Origin: Amoebophrya sp. A120
Taxonomy: Eukaryota; Sar; Dinophyceae; Syndiniales; Amoebophryaceae
Assembly (NCBI GenBank): GCA_905178155.1
Contig: CAJINV010000003.1
Span: forward strand, 2,313,065-2,377,064
Direction of reading: 5' to 3'
Length of the DNA stretch: 64,000 bases
Below are positions 31,611 to 43,527 of the stretch, in pieces. Within the stretch, counting starts at the first letter, position 1; every line of letters starts with the position of its first letter. A program made the position numbers and the translations under genes. A model generated the notes under the pieces. It had not been told where the DNA came from. It did not search any database and saw only the letters and a list, made by a program, of their open reading frames with translations.

Positions 31611-34386
31611 TTAGCCGTATGGTGCCGATCGATCCGAGCGCGCCGTTTCGCCCCGTGTGGCGCCGTACTCGAACTCGTCGAAAGTATTACAGTGAAAAAT
31701 GCTCGCAACCCGAAATTTGCAAACGTTTCTCATGCAAAGCTTCCACATGAAAGCTGAAAGGACTGCGAGCCTTTCTGGTGCCTTATCTAGGTGCGCAAGG
31801 CATCCTCTGCATAACAGATCCGGCTACTTTTGAGCTCCTTTGCAACACAGCCTTGAGGTGGGCAGCATGGAAAATTTGTGATGCTGATATATGGAAGACG
31901 GCAAATGTTTCTATTGGAAAGGTTTGCAATACAAATCCTGCCAGGGTTTGGAGTGGGGGCATTTTTCATTGTAATAGAAAGGCTCGGAGATTTGGCGACG
32001 CCATGCGGTGTCCGCAAGCTCAAGAACGTCGTATGGAATGCAAATGTGTCTGGTGTTTTGTCTGGATACAAGACCTTGGCACAGCACAGGGAAGAGAACG
32101 ACTTTAACTTTTTGAAGAAAGAAAAGTGCAAATATGTCTGGGTCTGGAAGACTGCCAGGCTTGGTTGGTTGGTTGGGTAGCGCCTGTCGCCGGCGCAGGT
32201 CCCGCCCTCCATCGATTGCGATCCGGAGTAACAGGTTTTCCATGCATGTTTTGCCTGACCCATGATTGTCTGTGATGTATGCCATAACCTGACCCAAGAA
32301 CAAAAACATGCGTGCTTTGGCTGATCCACAGATTTTCAGAACCCTTCCTGATGCCTATTCCGCATGAGAAATGCCCCCTCCACGGACGACGTAGCACAAA
32401 CTGCACTCCTCTTGCTGGTCATGCATCAATACAGATGCTTCTAGAATTATGCAAAGACAGCATCACAGGTTGGATCCTTCCCGACCCACACACATTTGCA
32501 TTTGATACGTCGTCGTCGAAATCCAAATCAATGTCGAAAGGCATAGCTTCGGTACCGTCGCGGCCCGCTTCCATCCCAGATGAGCCGACTGGCGCAGTGC
32601 CCATGCCGGGATCTTCGCCGCTACTCGTATGCTGCTCGTCCAAGAACCCTCTTGGTGTGGTGCAGCTGCCGGGGAACGAGGAAAGAGAAAGGAATCCGAG
32701 CAGCCCCCTGGGGTTATTTGTAGAGACCGACGGCACTGTTTCCGTACTCGTGTGGTCCACGCGGGCCGCAGCAGTCTCAGGTGCACTAGCGTCAGGCCGC
32801 ACCACCTCCGTACTTATTTTCCGGGATAGACTTCCCGTGCGATCCGGCGCGACTTCGGATGAACCCCAGGCAGTGGTGGAGGCTGCAGAGACAGAACTTA
32901 CCACGGAGAGATTGCCGGGACCACACGCGGTTGATGCAGCGGAAACCGAGCTCTCTTGCCGACGACAGAGCTCACGAGAGCTTCCTCTCCGAGTCAGAGA
33001 GGAAGACTTGCAAGCTTCGACGACAGCAGAAGATGCTTCCGGAGCCGAACCTTGTGTGTTGTCGGCGGCATCACTGACCTTCGTGTCCGCCTGCTCCACC
33101 GGTGTCTTTGCTGGATTCTTTGCAATATTTTTCGCCGCGGTAGAGAACCCGCTTAGGTCCGATCCTCGACCAAAAACGAAAACACCGGGCACATTCTGAA
33201 ATTCCCGACACGCGCTACTGAAACCACTTGGCGGAAAGGGTTCCGGTTCATCTTCGCTACCACTTCCTCCGTTTTTCGTGGCAGAAGCGTCCACTGCCGC
33301 CGACGCGACCCCAGTGTTGTTTTCCAGCGAAGTCGTGACAGTCGCGATACGACCTTGCTCGTCTTCTTTCCCGTCGCAGCCGGCCGAGCTCTGCTTTTGG
33401 TTTGGGTCTTCACTGCTGCCGTTTGGTAGTTTGTAGGGTTGCGCTGGCTGCGCCGCTCCGCAAACAAGTGCAGCGCCGTGCGGCGTATCGGGCGACGCTG
33501 GTTGTTGATGCAGCCCGTCTTGACTTGCAAATCTTGCCCGCTTTGCTTCCCTTGGAGTCATGAATAAATCAGCAAGAATCGGGGCTCCACTGTCCGTAGG
33601 AGACCCCTTGCTCCGCGCGACGGGTCCTGCTCCTGCGCGACTTTGGTGGTCTTCCTTAGATAACGTCAACCTCGGTGGGCGCCATGGAGAGAGAAGTTGG
33701 GACTCCAGGGCTAATCGAGTACCGGCACTGAATCCGGATCCGGACACGGTCGCATCCACCGGGTCGGTTAAATGCTGGTGGACTTCGGTGGAATCAGTGG
33801 CCCCAATGATACGAAGTAAACACGCATCCTCTTCGAATAGGCTCACAGTCTCGAGAGCACTTTGGGCCGCGAGGAAATACGAATTCTCGGGCTCGGCCGA
33901 GCCACTAGTGCATTGTTCCGAGCCTCGCGGAGATGAGAGCCCGTCCGTGCTGCGGGAGATCAACGGCGCACTCCTGACGCTATCCTCTGGGGGGGGCGAG
34001 ACCACTCGCACCCGCTTCCGGGGTTTTTTCTTGGCTTCAGTTTCACTTTGCGGCGACTCTCCGGACGGCGCTTCCGGAGCCACCCGCGAAGAGCGGCGAA
34101 GAATCGAAACTGGCCGCACGGCTTCGCCCGGTGGTGATTCGTCCGGGGGGCCACACATATCCGGCTGCAACACGTTGCCAGCGGGAACTGATGCGGCGCA
34201 GCCGTCCAGGTTGGCCGAAATCGGCCCGGGGCCATTGGACGCGGTGACGAAGCTCGGAGCGCTAGTGTTGCCGTAATGCGAAACCAAGGCGTTGAGCGCG
34301 GCGGCACTCCCGGAAATTAACTTGGCCAGCTTGTACGCATGCGCGCCGTGTCTGCAGTTGCCCGCGGACGTTTGAAGATGCGACAT
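31611..34386 (-). CDS. Ser-rich low-complexity protein, unrecognised
   Basis: Exons: 34386-32508, 32031-31977 and 31684-31611. The first exon codes about 625 residues beginning MSHLQTSAGNCRHGAHAY. It is rich in Ser, Pro, Ala and acidic residues, with a basic patch KKKPRKRVRVVSPPPEDS that could be a nuclear localisation signal, and ends EAMPFDIDLDFDDDV. Two introners are removed to give DDDVLELADTAWRR and SEPFDEFEYGATRGE, then the stop TAA. Both joins use 5-bp duplications and keep frame, which supports the short 3' exons. No domain, signal peptide or membrane segment seen. It is the first gene of the leftward block beside the strand switch. Confidence 0.75.
31685..31976. mobile_element. Introner, family C (292 bp)
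   Basis: Inverted-repeat ends TATTACAGTGAAAAATGC and GCATTTTTCATTGTAATA, flanked by GAAAG (31680-31684 and 31977-31981). Removal joins SEPFDEFEYG. Only copy of this family in the window. Confidence 0.92.
32032..32507. mobile_element. Introner, family A, composite (476 bp)
   Basis: Flanked by CGTCG (32027-32031 and 32508-32512); removal joins DDDVLELADT. Left end TATGGAATGCAAATGTG, right end CATTTGCATTTGATA. A second left-end-like segment (GTGCAAATATGTCTGGGTC) starts at about 32126 in the same direction, so one copy may have landed in or beside another. Confidence 0.85.
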
Positions 34387-37300
34387 CTTTCACGTGTTCA
34401 AAAACGTCACCTAGAACGGACTGGAAACTATACCGCATCGGACAATATAGATATACAATCATCGAACGTCATTCAAAATCAGCCGGAACGAAATGCGCAC
34501 ACAACGTCTTGCGCCTTCGCTTCAGCCGAAGCCACGCAGCTTCTTCTACTATTTTCGCCGACCTGTCAAAATGACGCACCGTGTCGATTGCAAAATCACG
34601 GAGGAGCCGCAGCAAGCCCCGGAACCGGAGGTCTACTAGCGGCTTTGCGCCGAACTCTCGCCCGCCGCGCAGGAGCACTTTTCGGCGGTCCGGCGCGGCG
34701 CTTTTTTGCTACCACCCAGTCGCCCCGCCGCACTGCGAACGCCCAGTCGCTGGCGCGGCGCTTTCTTGCTACCACCAAGTCGCGCCGCGCGCGCTCTGCG
34801 AAGGGCTCCCGCGGCCTCCTCGCTTGCGGAGCGGGCACACCGTCGGCCCGGAAAAGCCTTCCGGACGAGGCGCGGGCCCCTCTCCGCAAAAACCTCCGGC
34901 GGCAGCGCTCCGCCCCTGCAAGGCCGGCCTCAGCCATTTCCATGCTACGAACCTCAGCCCCGGCATGCTTGATGCTATTGTAGAGGCATAGCCTGCCACG
35001 GCGGCTCATCAGGGAGCCGGGAGTGCGCATTGGTGCCCGAAGCGCGTGCACATGACAGAGGGCTGCCGCGCGCGAGAAATAGGAATCGCGACGGCATAAA
35101 GCGCACTCGGCAACCTTTGGCGGCAGCCGTTGCCTCGGAGGGCAACCACAGAGCGACGCCGGCCGGCCCGATGCGTGCATCGCCCGCGCGGTCATCAGTA
35201 CTTCTGCCAACCGCGGCCCGGCAGGCTCCGCACAAGGCGTTTCCTTCAAGGAAGGAAGCGACTGCGGTAGGCCAGGCAGGGCCGCATGCTATGCGCGGCC
35301 GGACCACAAGCGCCGTCCACGGGGGAAACTAGGAGGAAGGGGGGTCCTATGGGGGGGGGGGGGCTAGGAAGGAAAGAACCCATAGTCCTTCCGGGGTGCG
35401 ATTTTCATACGTACCAGCAAACTACAGTAACTACCAACGAAAAGAAGAGAACCTGTGTCCAAAGCATTCGCAATTTCTTGCTTGACGTAGATCCCATGCA
35501 ATTTCTATGATAATGCCTCATATTTTTGGGTCTTTCAGGATTTTTAAAATTTTTCAAAGAAATCACAAAAAAAAAATGCCGACATATATTCAAAAACAAA
35601 GAGGCTAGACATGCATGGACCATATCATATGGATGCTCTTTTCATTCACTGTATTTATGTACGTCTCGTTATGTGAAGTTACTCAGTTTTTGCCATTTTT
35701 GATTTTTTTTTTAAATCACGCCGCGCAGACAATGAGAAAACTACGCAATTTTGGAAGGTCGCAATCTATCTACGAATGCATATTATTACCTAAATGCATT
35801 CCTATTTCATCAAAATGCAAAAAAACGCGGACAATTACTCGGCGGCATCAAGTTGAGATTTTTTGAAAAAAATAAAAAGTCCTATCATGGTCAGTTTTTC
35901 GGGTGTCCGAGTGATTATGTGAAAGAATAGCACTCCATTGATTTATATGGATTCCACATATAGACAAAGCGCGCATATATTCACAAAATTTTAGATCGTT
36001 CATAAATTTTTCAATTTTTCAAAAATTTTTGCCACTTCGGAAAATCTATTATACTTTGACAATTTTACGAATGTCATGTATATGGCTTTTCTGTAAGGTA
36101 ATATGCGTCACATTGTGCCGCTCGATATGTAAAAGCTGCCAGAATTTACAGCATTTTTTCGATTTTTTATTATATTCCTATTTTTGAATTTTTTGAGATG
36201 TGGCAATTTTATTGGCTCCAGCCGTGGCACAGTCCGCAGGACCGTCTGGTCCCGAATAAGCACAGCGCCCGACGGCAGCGCCGAAGCGCAGTCGCGGTCG
36301 CCCGAACGCAAACACGCGAAGGCCGGGACGGCGGCAAAGCCGCGTCCCGGCGGTGGGGCAAAACTCAAACCCGAGAGCACCAAAAGGCCCCAGCAAAAAC
36401 ACCGCGGACGGGCGAAAGCGAACGCGCCAAGACGCTGCCAAAGGGCACTGCACTGCGCACCCCGCGGTGGGCAAGCCACCGGGGCGCAACAAGTCCTGCG
36501 AAACGAACCACAGCAAGAGGACCACGACAAACAGGGCAGGGCGGGTGGGAAAAAACGAAAACCGACCAGAGCACGAATGCATCTGGAACAGCTTTCCCTG
36601 CTGCCCATCGAGATCGGGCCCCGCGCCCGATCTCGCAAGCCCGATCCGGGGATCGGAAACACAAGGATGCCTGCGACGGGGCAGGCCGTCCTGGGAACAG
36701 AAGCCTGCATCACAAAGCAGGGCCACCAGCATCCAGGGAAGGGCCACGGGGCTCGGGGGCGAGCCAGCCCGACGACCATGGCCCCGAAGGGGCCAACCAT
36801 AGACCGCCCCGGGCAATAGACTGCCCGCCCCTGCGCATCCGCTTGCCCCCCCCCGGGGCACCAGCCGGCCGCGGAACTGGCCCGGCCTGGGCCAATCAAA
36901 CCCCGCGCATTCGCAGGCTCACGCGCATGCAAATTAATCTGATAAGCACACCGAAATGGATAAAGAATCGACGGAACTCTCTTAAGTCTGTCAATGCAAG
37001 CGCATTCATTTAATGCGTTGCCCTTCTCTGCGCGTTTTTGCTTCTTTTTCTGGTATTTTACAAAAGTCGCAAACTGAATCACCTCAGTTGGAGCAGCCTG
37101 CACCCCTTTGGCCCCATTCCCTTCCAGTCTGCCAAGAGGTCATGTCTCCTGTGGTTTGGCTGCGCGTGCGGCCATAGGAGCCCCCAAACAGCACAACAGT
37201 CCCTGCGTAAACTATCCTCCTCTGGGGCCGCAGGTCCGCAGATTGAGGGACTGCACTCTGCCGGGCCTGCAGTTTCTTGAATCACGGTGGGAGCACCGTT

Positions 37301-37856
37301 CTTTAGGGCAGTGGAATCGAACTCCGCTCACGTTCGGTGGCCGGCGAGCCGTGCACGACCCAGCACCACTACCCCGCACCAGTCTAGATGCGGCGTCGGG
37401 CATCATCGGCCGACGCGGCGGCACCCGCCGGGTCGCGTGTACCCGATTGCGAATGCGGTCAGGGGCCGAGCGTCTGCAGCGTCGGTCGGTTTTTGTCTTC
37501 TGAAGCCTGCCCAACGTTCCGCTTCCGGCAGACCGCCTCATGCGCGCGCCTATATCTTCTTGAAAGCATATAGAATGAGTAATCGGTGTCCATGGTCACG
37601 AGATCCTGTTGTCAACCATCTATGCTGCCGTCGGTCAGCACGCAAGCCTCTTCACGCAATTAAGCATTGCAATTTAGTTTTGCCGCTAGAAGTCTGAGAG
37701 CAGCCTTGTACCTGTATCCGCTGATCGTTTGTACCCACGCCAGGACCCCGCCCGTGAATTTCGAAGCACACTTATTTGAACTACAAGTGCAGCAGCTTAG
37801 TCCTGATACCGCAGAACAATTAGACTAAAATCTATACTCCGGCGCATGATAGCAAA
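34387..37856. other. Strand-switch region with alternating GC-rich and AT-rich blocks
   Basis: Divergent gap between the leftward and rightward gene blocks. 34600-35350 is GC-rich and has a repeated segment (GCGGCGCTTT..TTGCTACCACC.. near 34697 and 34757), ending beside a run of 13 G (35351-35363). 35380-36190 is strongly AT-rich. 36230-36910 is GC-rich again and open in several frames on both strands. 37000-37850 has mixed composition. No conserved protein, tRNA or transposon was recognised. Confidence 0.75.
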
Positions 37857-39689
37857 ATGAGCGCACTGGTGTCGGCGCAGCCGGAAACCCCGCGTCCGAT
37901 TACCGGGCGCGAGATAAGACGCGAGGCGGTGGAGAATTGTCTGCAGGCAGTGAGGAATCAAACACAGCGCCGCACGGACGAAGGCCTCTCTGCGCACAAC
38001 TTTTTTGTCGGCGTCGCAAACGTCATCCTCGTTACCTACGTTTTCGGTGCCCACCCGGAGCACTTCTGGATCTTGTACGCCTTTGAATGCCTCTACCTGT
38101 TCCCGAAAAGGTACAGCAGACCTTCGTTTGTTTTGCGCTTGTCGATCTCGTGCGGGGGCGCAGATCGGCCCTCGGCAGCCATCGAGCATCCGAGGATGTC
38201 GGCGAGTATATGTGAAGAGCTTGAATCTTGCCAAGCCCGTTCTATTTCCAGAAATGGCGTCGTACTTCTCTACTCACTATACAAACACATCAGGTGGACC
38301 CGAGCCAAGGCCCTGGGGTGCCAGCTGTACTGGCTGGACTATTGCTGGTTTGTGAACTTTGTGGGCCAGGGATGTTTGGTTGTGTTTTTCGCGGTACCAA
38401 CCGCAAAAATCTCTGGGTCTGGAAACCTGTGATGCAAGTCCGTGAACAATAAGTGCTCTGTAATGCGCCGGCAAACATGACAAGTTTTTTCGTGCTTCTG
38501 TGATGCGTATTTCGCATAAGAAATTGCGCTTTTGCATGACAGGCAAGAGGATCGCGTGGTGGCCGCGCAATACAGAGTGCAGAGTCATGCCAGACTAGCA
38601 TGACAATCTTCCAGACCCAGACATTTTTGCATTTGATACGCGGACGCGCTCCTGCGGTATACCTATCAGCAACACCAGTCGAGCCGGGACATGGTGGACG
38701 TGATGTGGAGCGGCGCCCCGGAGACCGGCTTGTCGGCGCTCTTGGCAAGCTACGGGTACGAGCGCTCGCGGTTGTCTCCCGAGGTGCGGCGGCTGGTTTT
38801 CGGGACCTTCTTCGCTACCTCCACCGGTCCGCTACTAGGCTCCGTGATTGCGCTGCAGAACGCGCTGGTCTTCCACAGCTTGGACAACATGATCAATGTA
38901 ATATTTACGTGTGTTTATCTTTCTGCCCTCAGTCTACTTGAATGATCATTATTTTTGCGTATTGAAAACACCAGCGCGGAGAAATCAATATGCACTTCGA
39001 TTCTCTACTTCGCACAGGTTCTGATCCATCTCTTCCCACCACTTCTCTTTTACACGTTAAAGTTCAAGACGCAGCGGATCCTGGACGTTTATCCGGGCGT
39101 GTTCAACCTGCACTACATAGATGAGCTCGACGTTGTCACCGACGTGGTTCTGCCCGGCGTCGCGCTCTACTGGGCCTGGTGGTTGTTTTACGCGCCATGG
39201 CTTCTCACCGTCGGGAAAGAGCTCCCGAACCGATCCAAGGCCCAGATCGCGGAGGCGGCCAAGAGGTTGCAGGAGCGTATGAAGAGCAGCAAACAGCCCG
39301 CACAATGTAGTCCTGGCCCGGAGTACTACGACACGGTGTTCCATGCGATCATGCGGGGGTCCGGACCCATCGTCGGCACCGTGGACGGGGTGCTTGGCAT
39401 CCGGGGGGAGGAGAAGCGGCAGCGCCAGCAGGCGAACAGTTTTAGCCGCGCACAGATCATGGGGTACATGTGCACGCACGCGTTTGCGGCGCACATAGGG
39501 TTTCTGCTCAGCATACCCCTGTGGTACAGCCGGGACTTTTTCCGAGCCATGCTCGTGGCGTCGGTTAGCAGCGCAATTTGGCACGCTGCGAGCAGATACA
39601 ACCACCAGCTCGGAAAAGCCTACGAAAAAGTTGTCTTGGCGGAGCTGCAGAAGATCGATGAGCCTGCTAAGACGCCGGAACAATCATAG
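37857..39689 (+). CDS. GPC1: Glycerophosphocholine acyltransferase 1 (Gpc1 family)
   Basis: Multi-pass membrane acyltransferase that adds an acyl chain to glycerophosphocholine, feeding phosphatidylcholine remodelling. Exons: 37857-38110, 38252-38394, 38644-38897 and 39018-39689. Exon 1 includes FFVGVANVILVTYVFG. Exon 2 gives YWLDYCWFVNFVGQGCL, like the family's aromatic Y/W-D-x-C-Y-F-V-N motif. Exon 3 gives ALVFHSLDNMIN, and exon 4 continues VLIHLFPPLLFYTLKF; together these form the family's hallmark LVFHSLDK..SxxIHxxPP. Later helices include ALYWAWWLFYAPWLL and HAFAAHIGFLLSIPLWY. Introns 1 and 3 are GT-AG; intron 2 is an introner. The C-terminus ends EPAKTPEQS. First gene of the rightward block. 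Confidence 0.88.
38395..38638. mobile_element. Introner, family A (244 bp)
   Basis: Left TACCAACCGCAAAAATC, right TTTTTGCATTTGATA, flanked by CGCGG (38390-38394 and 38639-38643). Removal joins VFFADALLRY between two transmembrane segments of Gpc1. Interior resembles the copy at 4605. Confidence 0.92.
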
Positions 39690-40672
39690 CACGGGGCAGG
39701 CAGATAATTCGTGGCAGAGCCGCACTCTTCGCCGCAGGTCGTCTGCCCGGCGTAGCAATTTTTGGTGTATGAAAAAAGGCGGTTGCATTTTTTTTCTCCC
39801 ACAAAAATATCATGTTTGTTGGGATGTTGAAATCTTATTCGATTTACGTGTATAGAAACCAAGGGTCGTGGCCTCCTTGTCCGTGTACCCATAAATGAAC
39901 GACATGAGGACCTATTGTTTTTACCTTTACCCGAATGCACATCTGTTTCAAAAGTGAGCGAGGAGACGCATAATTTTCTTGTAGAATACCATTCCAATTT
40001 GCGCTAAAAATTCTTCTGCATAATTTTCTCTGTCATGAACAGCGTGCGCGTCGCACGGTCGCCCTCCTCCGCCAAGACCGATGCTGCTCTTCATCGGTGA
40101 AAAGTAATTGCCAGTGTTGCAGTAGCACTTGTTGCGTCCTCTCGATGCGTACTTTAGTTGGGCCACAAATCAAAGCACATCGGTGTCATGCCAAATCGTG
40201 AGTTGTCGCTTGATCGTGAGGTCGTTGCTCTCGAATGATTCCTCTATGTTTGCGCAGAGTGATTCTCATCGAAACAAAAAGGTTCGTGATCGTGCTAATT
40301 TATTTTTCAACATTCGCATTGTGTACAAGACGAAAGTTTATTTGATCGTGCCTTCGTGCTGACGCCCCTTCAAACTCTTCGTCCTTGTCTGCACAAAAAC
40401 TACACGCGTGAAGTAGAAATCTGTCGCGTCAAGCGATGTTGTGGATCAGTGCAGATTCACTTCGGGCGAGAAAAATTTGATCAACTTGTTGGACAGCAAA
40501 AAAAAAAATCACTTTGAGTACTATCGTGATCATGTCCTCCGGCCGTCGCGAGACTTGTTCTAGTGGCAGTTCCTGACGTCGCGCCGGAATACAACGTAGG
40601 GATTAATTTTTCACTCGGAAAGTTCTTTCGATCAACCAACTTCGAGACGACGACCCATAAAGACGCGGCAAG
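39690..40672. other. Intergenic
   Basis: About 980 bp; no supported frame or repeat. Confidence 0.6.
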
Positions 40673-41648
40673 ATGCTGAACCAGAAGTACCCCGAAGTTT
40701 TAGACTGGGGCAAGTACCTGGAGACGACTTCCACCTGCCGCCGGTTCACCGCTTACACCTGGCCCAAGGGGGAGGGGCATCCCCAACCCAAGAAGAAAAC
40801 CAAACTCATCGATGAGCCCGTGTACCCTTTCATCGGTCCAAAGTACAAGCTTCCCTGCGCACTCCCGGAGGGGGAAGACCAGATGAGCATGCTGATCAAG
40901 TCGCACTGCTCCAGGGACGGGGTGCCCAGCGTGCCGAGGGTAGTACTTCGTTGAATCGTACAACTAGGGGCTCGGACATTTATAATTTTGGCGCAGTTGA
41001 CGATTTTGTGCACTCATAGTACTCAACACCTCGCTTACTTGCATCTCGTCAACATCGTCCATGAATCAACTATCAATTATGATCGCGATACACAACACCA
41101 GGATTCGCGGTTTACGAAGCAAGGCGTGATTAAGGGCTTAATGCAGAAAGTGAGCGCCGCCGACAAACTGGGCCCCGGAGAATACGACGTGATGAAGGAG
41201 GATGAGAGGCGATACGGGACCAAGGGATACACCTTTCCGAAGGCCATTGAGACGCCAGACCAGGTTCGGGCGCGCTCGGTGCTGTCCCAAATTCCTCCAC
41301 CTGGGAGTTACGACGTGCGCGGTACTTCTCACTGCTACAGACCAATTCTCATTTATCGATTTTCATCGAAGTTCTTGCATATGTTCTATTGTCGTCCGTG
41401 TACTAAAGCCTCAATTGTTCTCTCCGTGTGTTGTAGCGTCTTATTTCCGAGTTGTGCCGCAACAAACAAAGTTCTCTTCCGGAATTTCGATTCTCCCAAG
41501 GAAGCAATCAAAAATGATCCAGGTATTTTTGATTACTCGGACGATGAAGACGACATGTCAACGCTATCGTCGAAGCCCAGCCACGCAACAGCGCAGGATA
41601 AGGATTGAGGAGGGAAAAGATGGCCGGAAGAAGGGAAAGTGTGGATAG
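40673..41648 (+). CDS. STPGR (SHIPPO/ODF3-like) protein
   Basis: Small protein with sperm-tail PG-rich repeats, a family bound to axonemal and other microtubules. Exons: 40673-40939, 41102-41321 and 41437-41648. Exon 1 starts MLNQKYPEVLDWGKYLETTS. Exon 2 has two repeats: KLGPGEYDVMKEDERRYG and QIPPPGSYDV. The intron 1 pair is GTAGTA...ACACCAG. The last exon follows an acceptor TTGTAG and gives ASYFRVVPQQTKFSSG; a different frame of the same stretch (ending 41608, acidic) would need another acceptor, so the C-terminus is uncertain. Likely flagellar in the motile dinospore stage (inference). Confidence 0.75.
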
Positions 41649-42363
41649 AAAAAAGAGACATTGACTATCCAACCCAATTCAACGAATAGAGAATTCCAAA
41701 AAGGCACTGCTCACCAGTGCAGCCATTTGTTAGTTTTACAGTTTATACTTCTAGGGAGCTTGTAGCAGCGCGCAGTGTAGTAAGTACTATCTGTGCTTGT
41801 TCACCAGTGTGGCGATACTGTTCTGATTTTTGTCGAAAGTATTGGATCGTTCCCCTTTCAAGTGTATCTCAGTTGGCAGCTGCTTCGGGAAGATTTGAAA
41901 AAAGTTCACGGGCCAAGAAAGCAACAGTGTTCTTCGCCCGGGTAGTTGTGAACAACCACTCATGTCAAGTACTTACTTTTCCTGTCTTTTGTTCGCGGCT
42001 CAACATAGATACCGTGCGCAAAGCGTACATCCTCTTCTCGGTTTGCCGGCAAAGAAGTGGTGTTTTTCCGACGCACTGCTTTTGGCCCTGATTTTTTGCC
42101 ATCTTCTGGCTCCTGTGGTTGTAGTAGTCATCTTTGACCAACAAACTATCTTGCTATTCAAGGCTTGTGACATGCCCGCGCGTCTGTAAAGCAACTGTCC
42201 GTAGTAGTTTCGTTGGTGGCGTAAAGTGTTTTTGCGTCGCTGGAGATCTTCCGAATTGACACGACAGACGCAGCACAGAAAGCCTCTTGCTGTAATAAGT
42301 TTAGTTCTCCACCCTGTGCAGTATACCTGTTCGCTCGCGTAGTTTATTTTCGGAAGGGAAACA
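41649..42363. other. Intergenic
   Basis: About 715 bp; nothing recognised. Confidence 0.55.
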
Positions 42364-43527
42364 ATGTCGACCGCGGTGGCCGTGGCGGCGGCCGTATGCT
42401 ACGATGAGAGTTGGGCCTGCGCTCTTTCGAGCGTCAACCCTTACTTCTATGCTTACATGGGGGTGGCGCTGTCGCTCGGGCTTTCAGTTCTCGGCGCAGC
42501 ATGGGGTATGCTAATTTGCAAATTTTTTCTATACTTGCAGTTCTAGTATTACGGGACCCCGAAGACCTATGTGGTAGCAGCGCGGCACCGCAGCCGTAGC
42601 AAGACCTGCACATAGCGAATCAGGTATCTTCATTGGTCACATCAGGTATTTTCATCACGGGGAGCTCATTGGTCGCAGCGGGCGTTAAGGCACCACGAAT
42701 CGCCACAAAAAATATAGTATCGATCATTTTCTGCGAGGCAGTGGCTATCTATGGAGTCATCATGGCGATCCTGATGCAGAACAAAATCTCCGCCGCCACG
42801 CAATTCGAAGTATAAACTTTATTGACAGCTGCAGTTTTGGTTTTTCGCAACGTAAGTATTATGCGTCTTACGACGGTCTGCTACACATGCGAAATAAATG
42901 CCGCGAGATATAAATTTGAATTCTCACTCACATTCTAGGTCCCAGCGGTACCAACGGGCAACATTGCAACGATTATGGCAGCGGGGTACTGCATGCTTGC
43001 GGTGGGCTTCTCCGTCGGGTTCTCGAATCTTTTCTGCGGTACAAATTTCACATGTGATTTGGTAAACAGCTTTGGGTGTAAAAATGTCGTAGCCGCTTCT
43101 CCTGCATAGGATATTGCACGGCACGGAATACTCGAATTCCTTTCTGCACCACGACAGCAAAATTTTCTGCAAAACAAGGTATCTGTGTCGGAATTTCCGG
43201 AAGTGGCTGTGCGCTGGGAGACGCCCAAAAGCCCGACCTCTTTGTCAAAATGCTCATCATCGAAATCTTTGGAAGCGCTTTAGGTATATTGCCGGTGTTT
43301 CACCAAAAAGCGGAGTATGTCTTATACCACTGGTCGTCTTTATTGATGTAATTATGATTTCCGTACAACTTTTCCTTTTGCAGTCATGCGTAAGATCTTT
43401 TCGCCAGGCACATTCGTGGGATCTTTCAGCAGAAGAGCCTTCCTACGTATTCTCGCAATTTCCTCCAGGTCTCTTCGGGGTCATTGTTGGGATCATTCAA
43501 GTAAACGGGGCCCAATTTCCCAAGTAG
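42364..43527 (+). CDS. VMA16: V-type H+-ATPase proteolipid subunit c''
   Basis: Membrane ring subunit of the proton pump that acidifies vacuoles and endosomes. Five exons: 42364-42505, 42646-42809, 42939-43039, 43179-43283 and 43469-43527. The frame reads ...[20 protein letters not shown], then [15 protein letters not shown] with the proton-carrying glutamate, [55 protein letters not shown] and a short tail NGAQFPK. These blocks follow the c'' (ATP6V0B) order closely. All four introns are GT-AG and short; the last two have weak pyrimidine tracts. No introner here. Confidence 0.95.

Noticed and set aside
36108-37103. Overlapping long frames on both strands at 36.1-37.1 kb
   Set aside because: Five frames are open at once in a very GC-rich block, which lowers stop codons by chance. 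None resembles a known family, so no gene was called.
37210-37560. Possible tRNA-like fold near 37.4 kb
   Set aside because: No full cloverleaf with anticodon and T arms could be drawn by eye.
41447-41608. Acidic C-terminal frame (SDDEDDMSTLSSKP) for the first STPGR gene
   Set aside because: It would need an unseen acceptor; the TTGTAG acceptor puts another frame in phase. Left open in the annotation.
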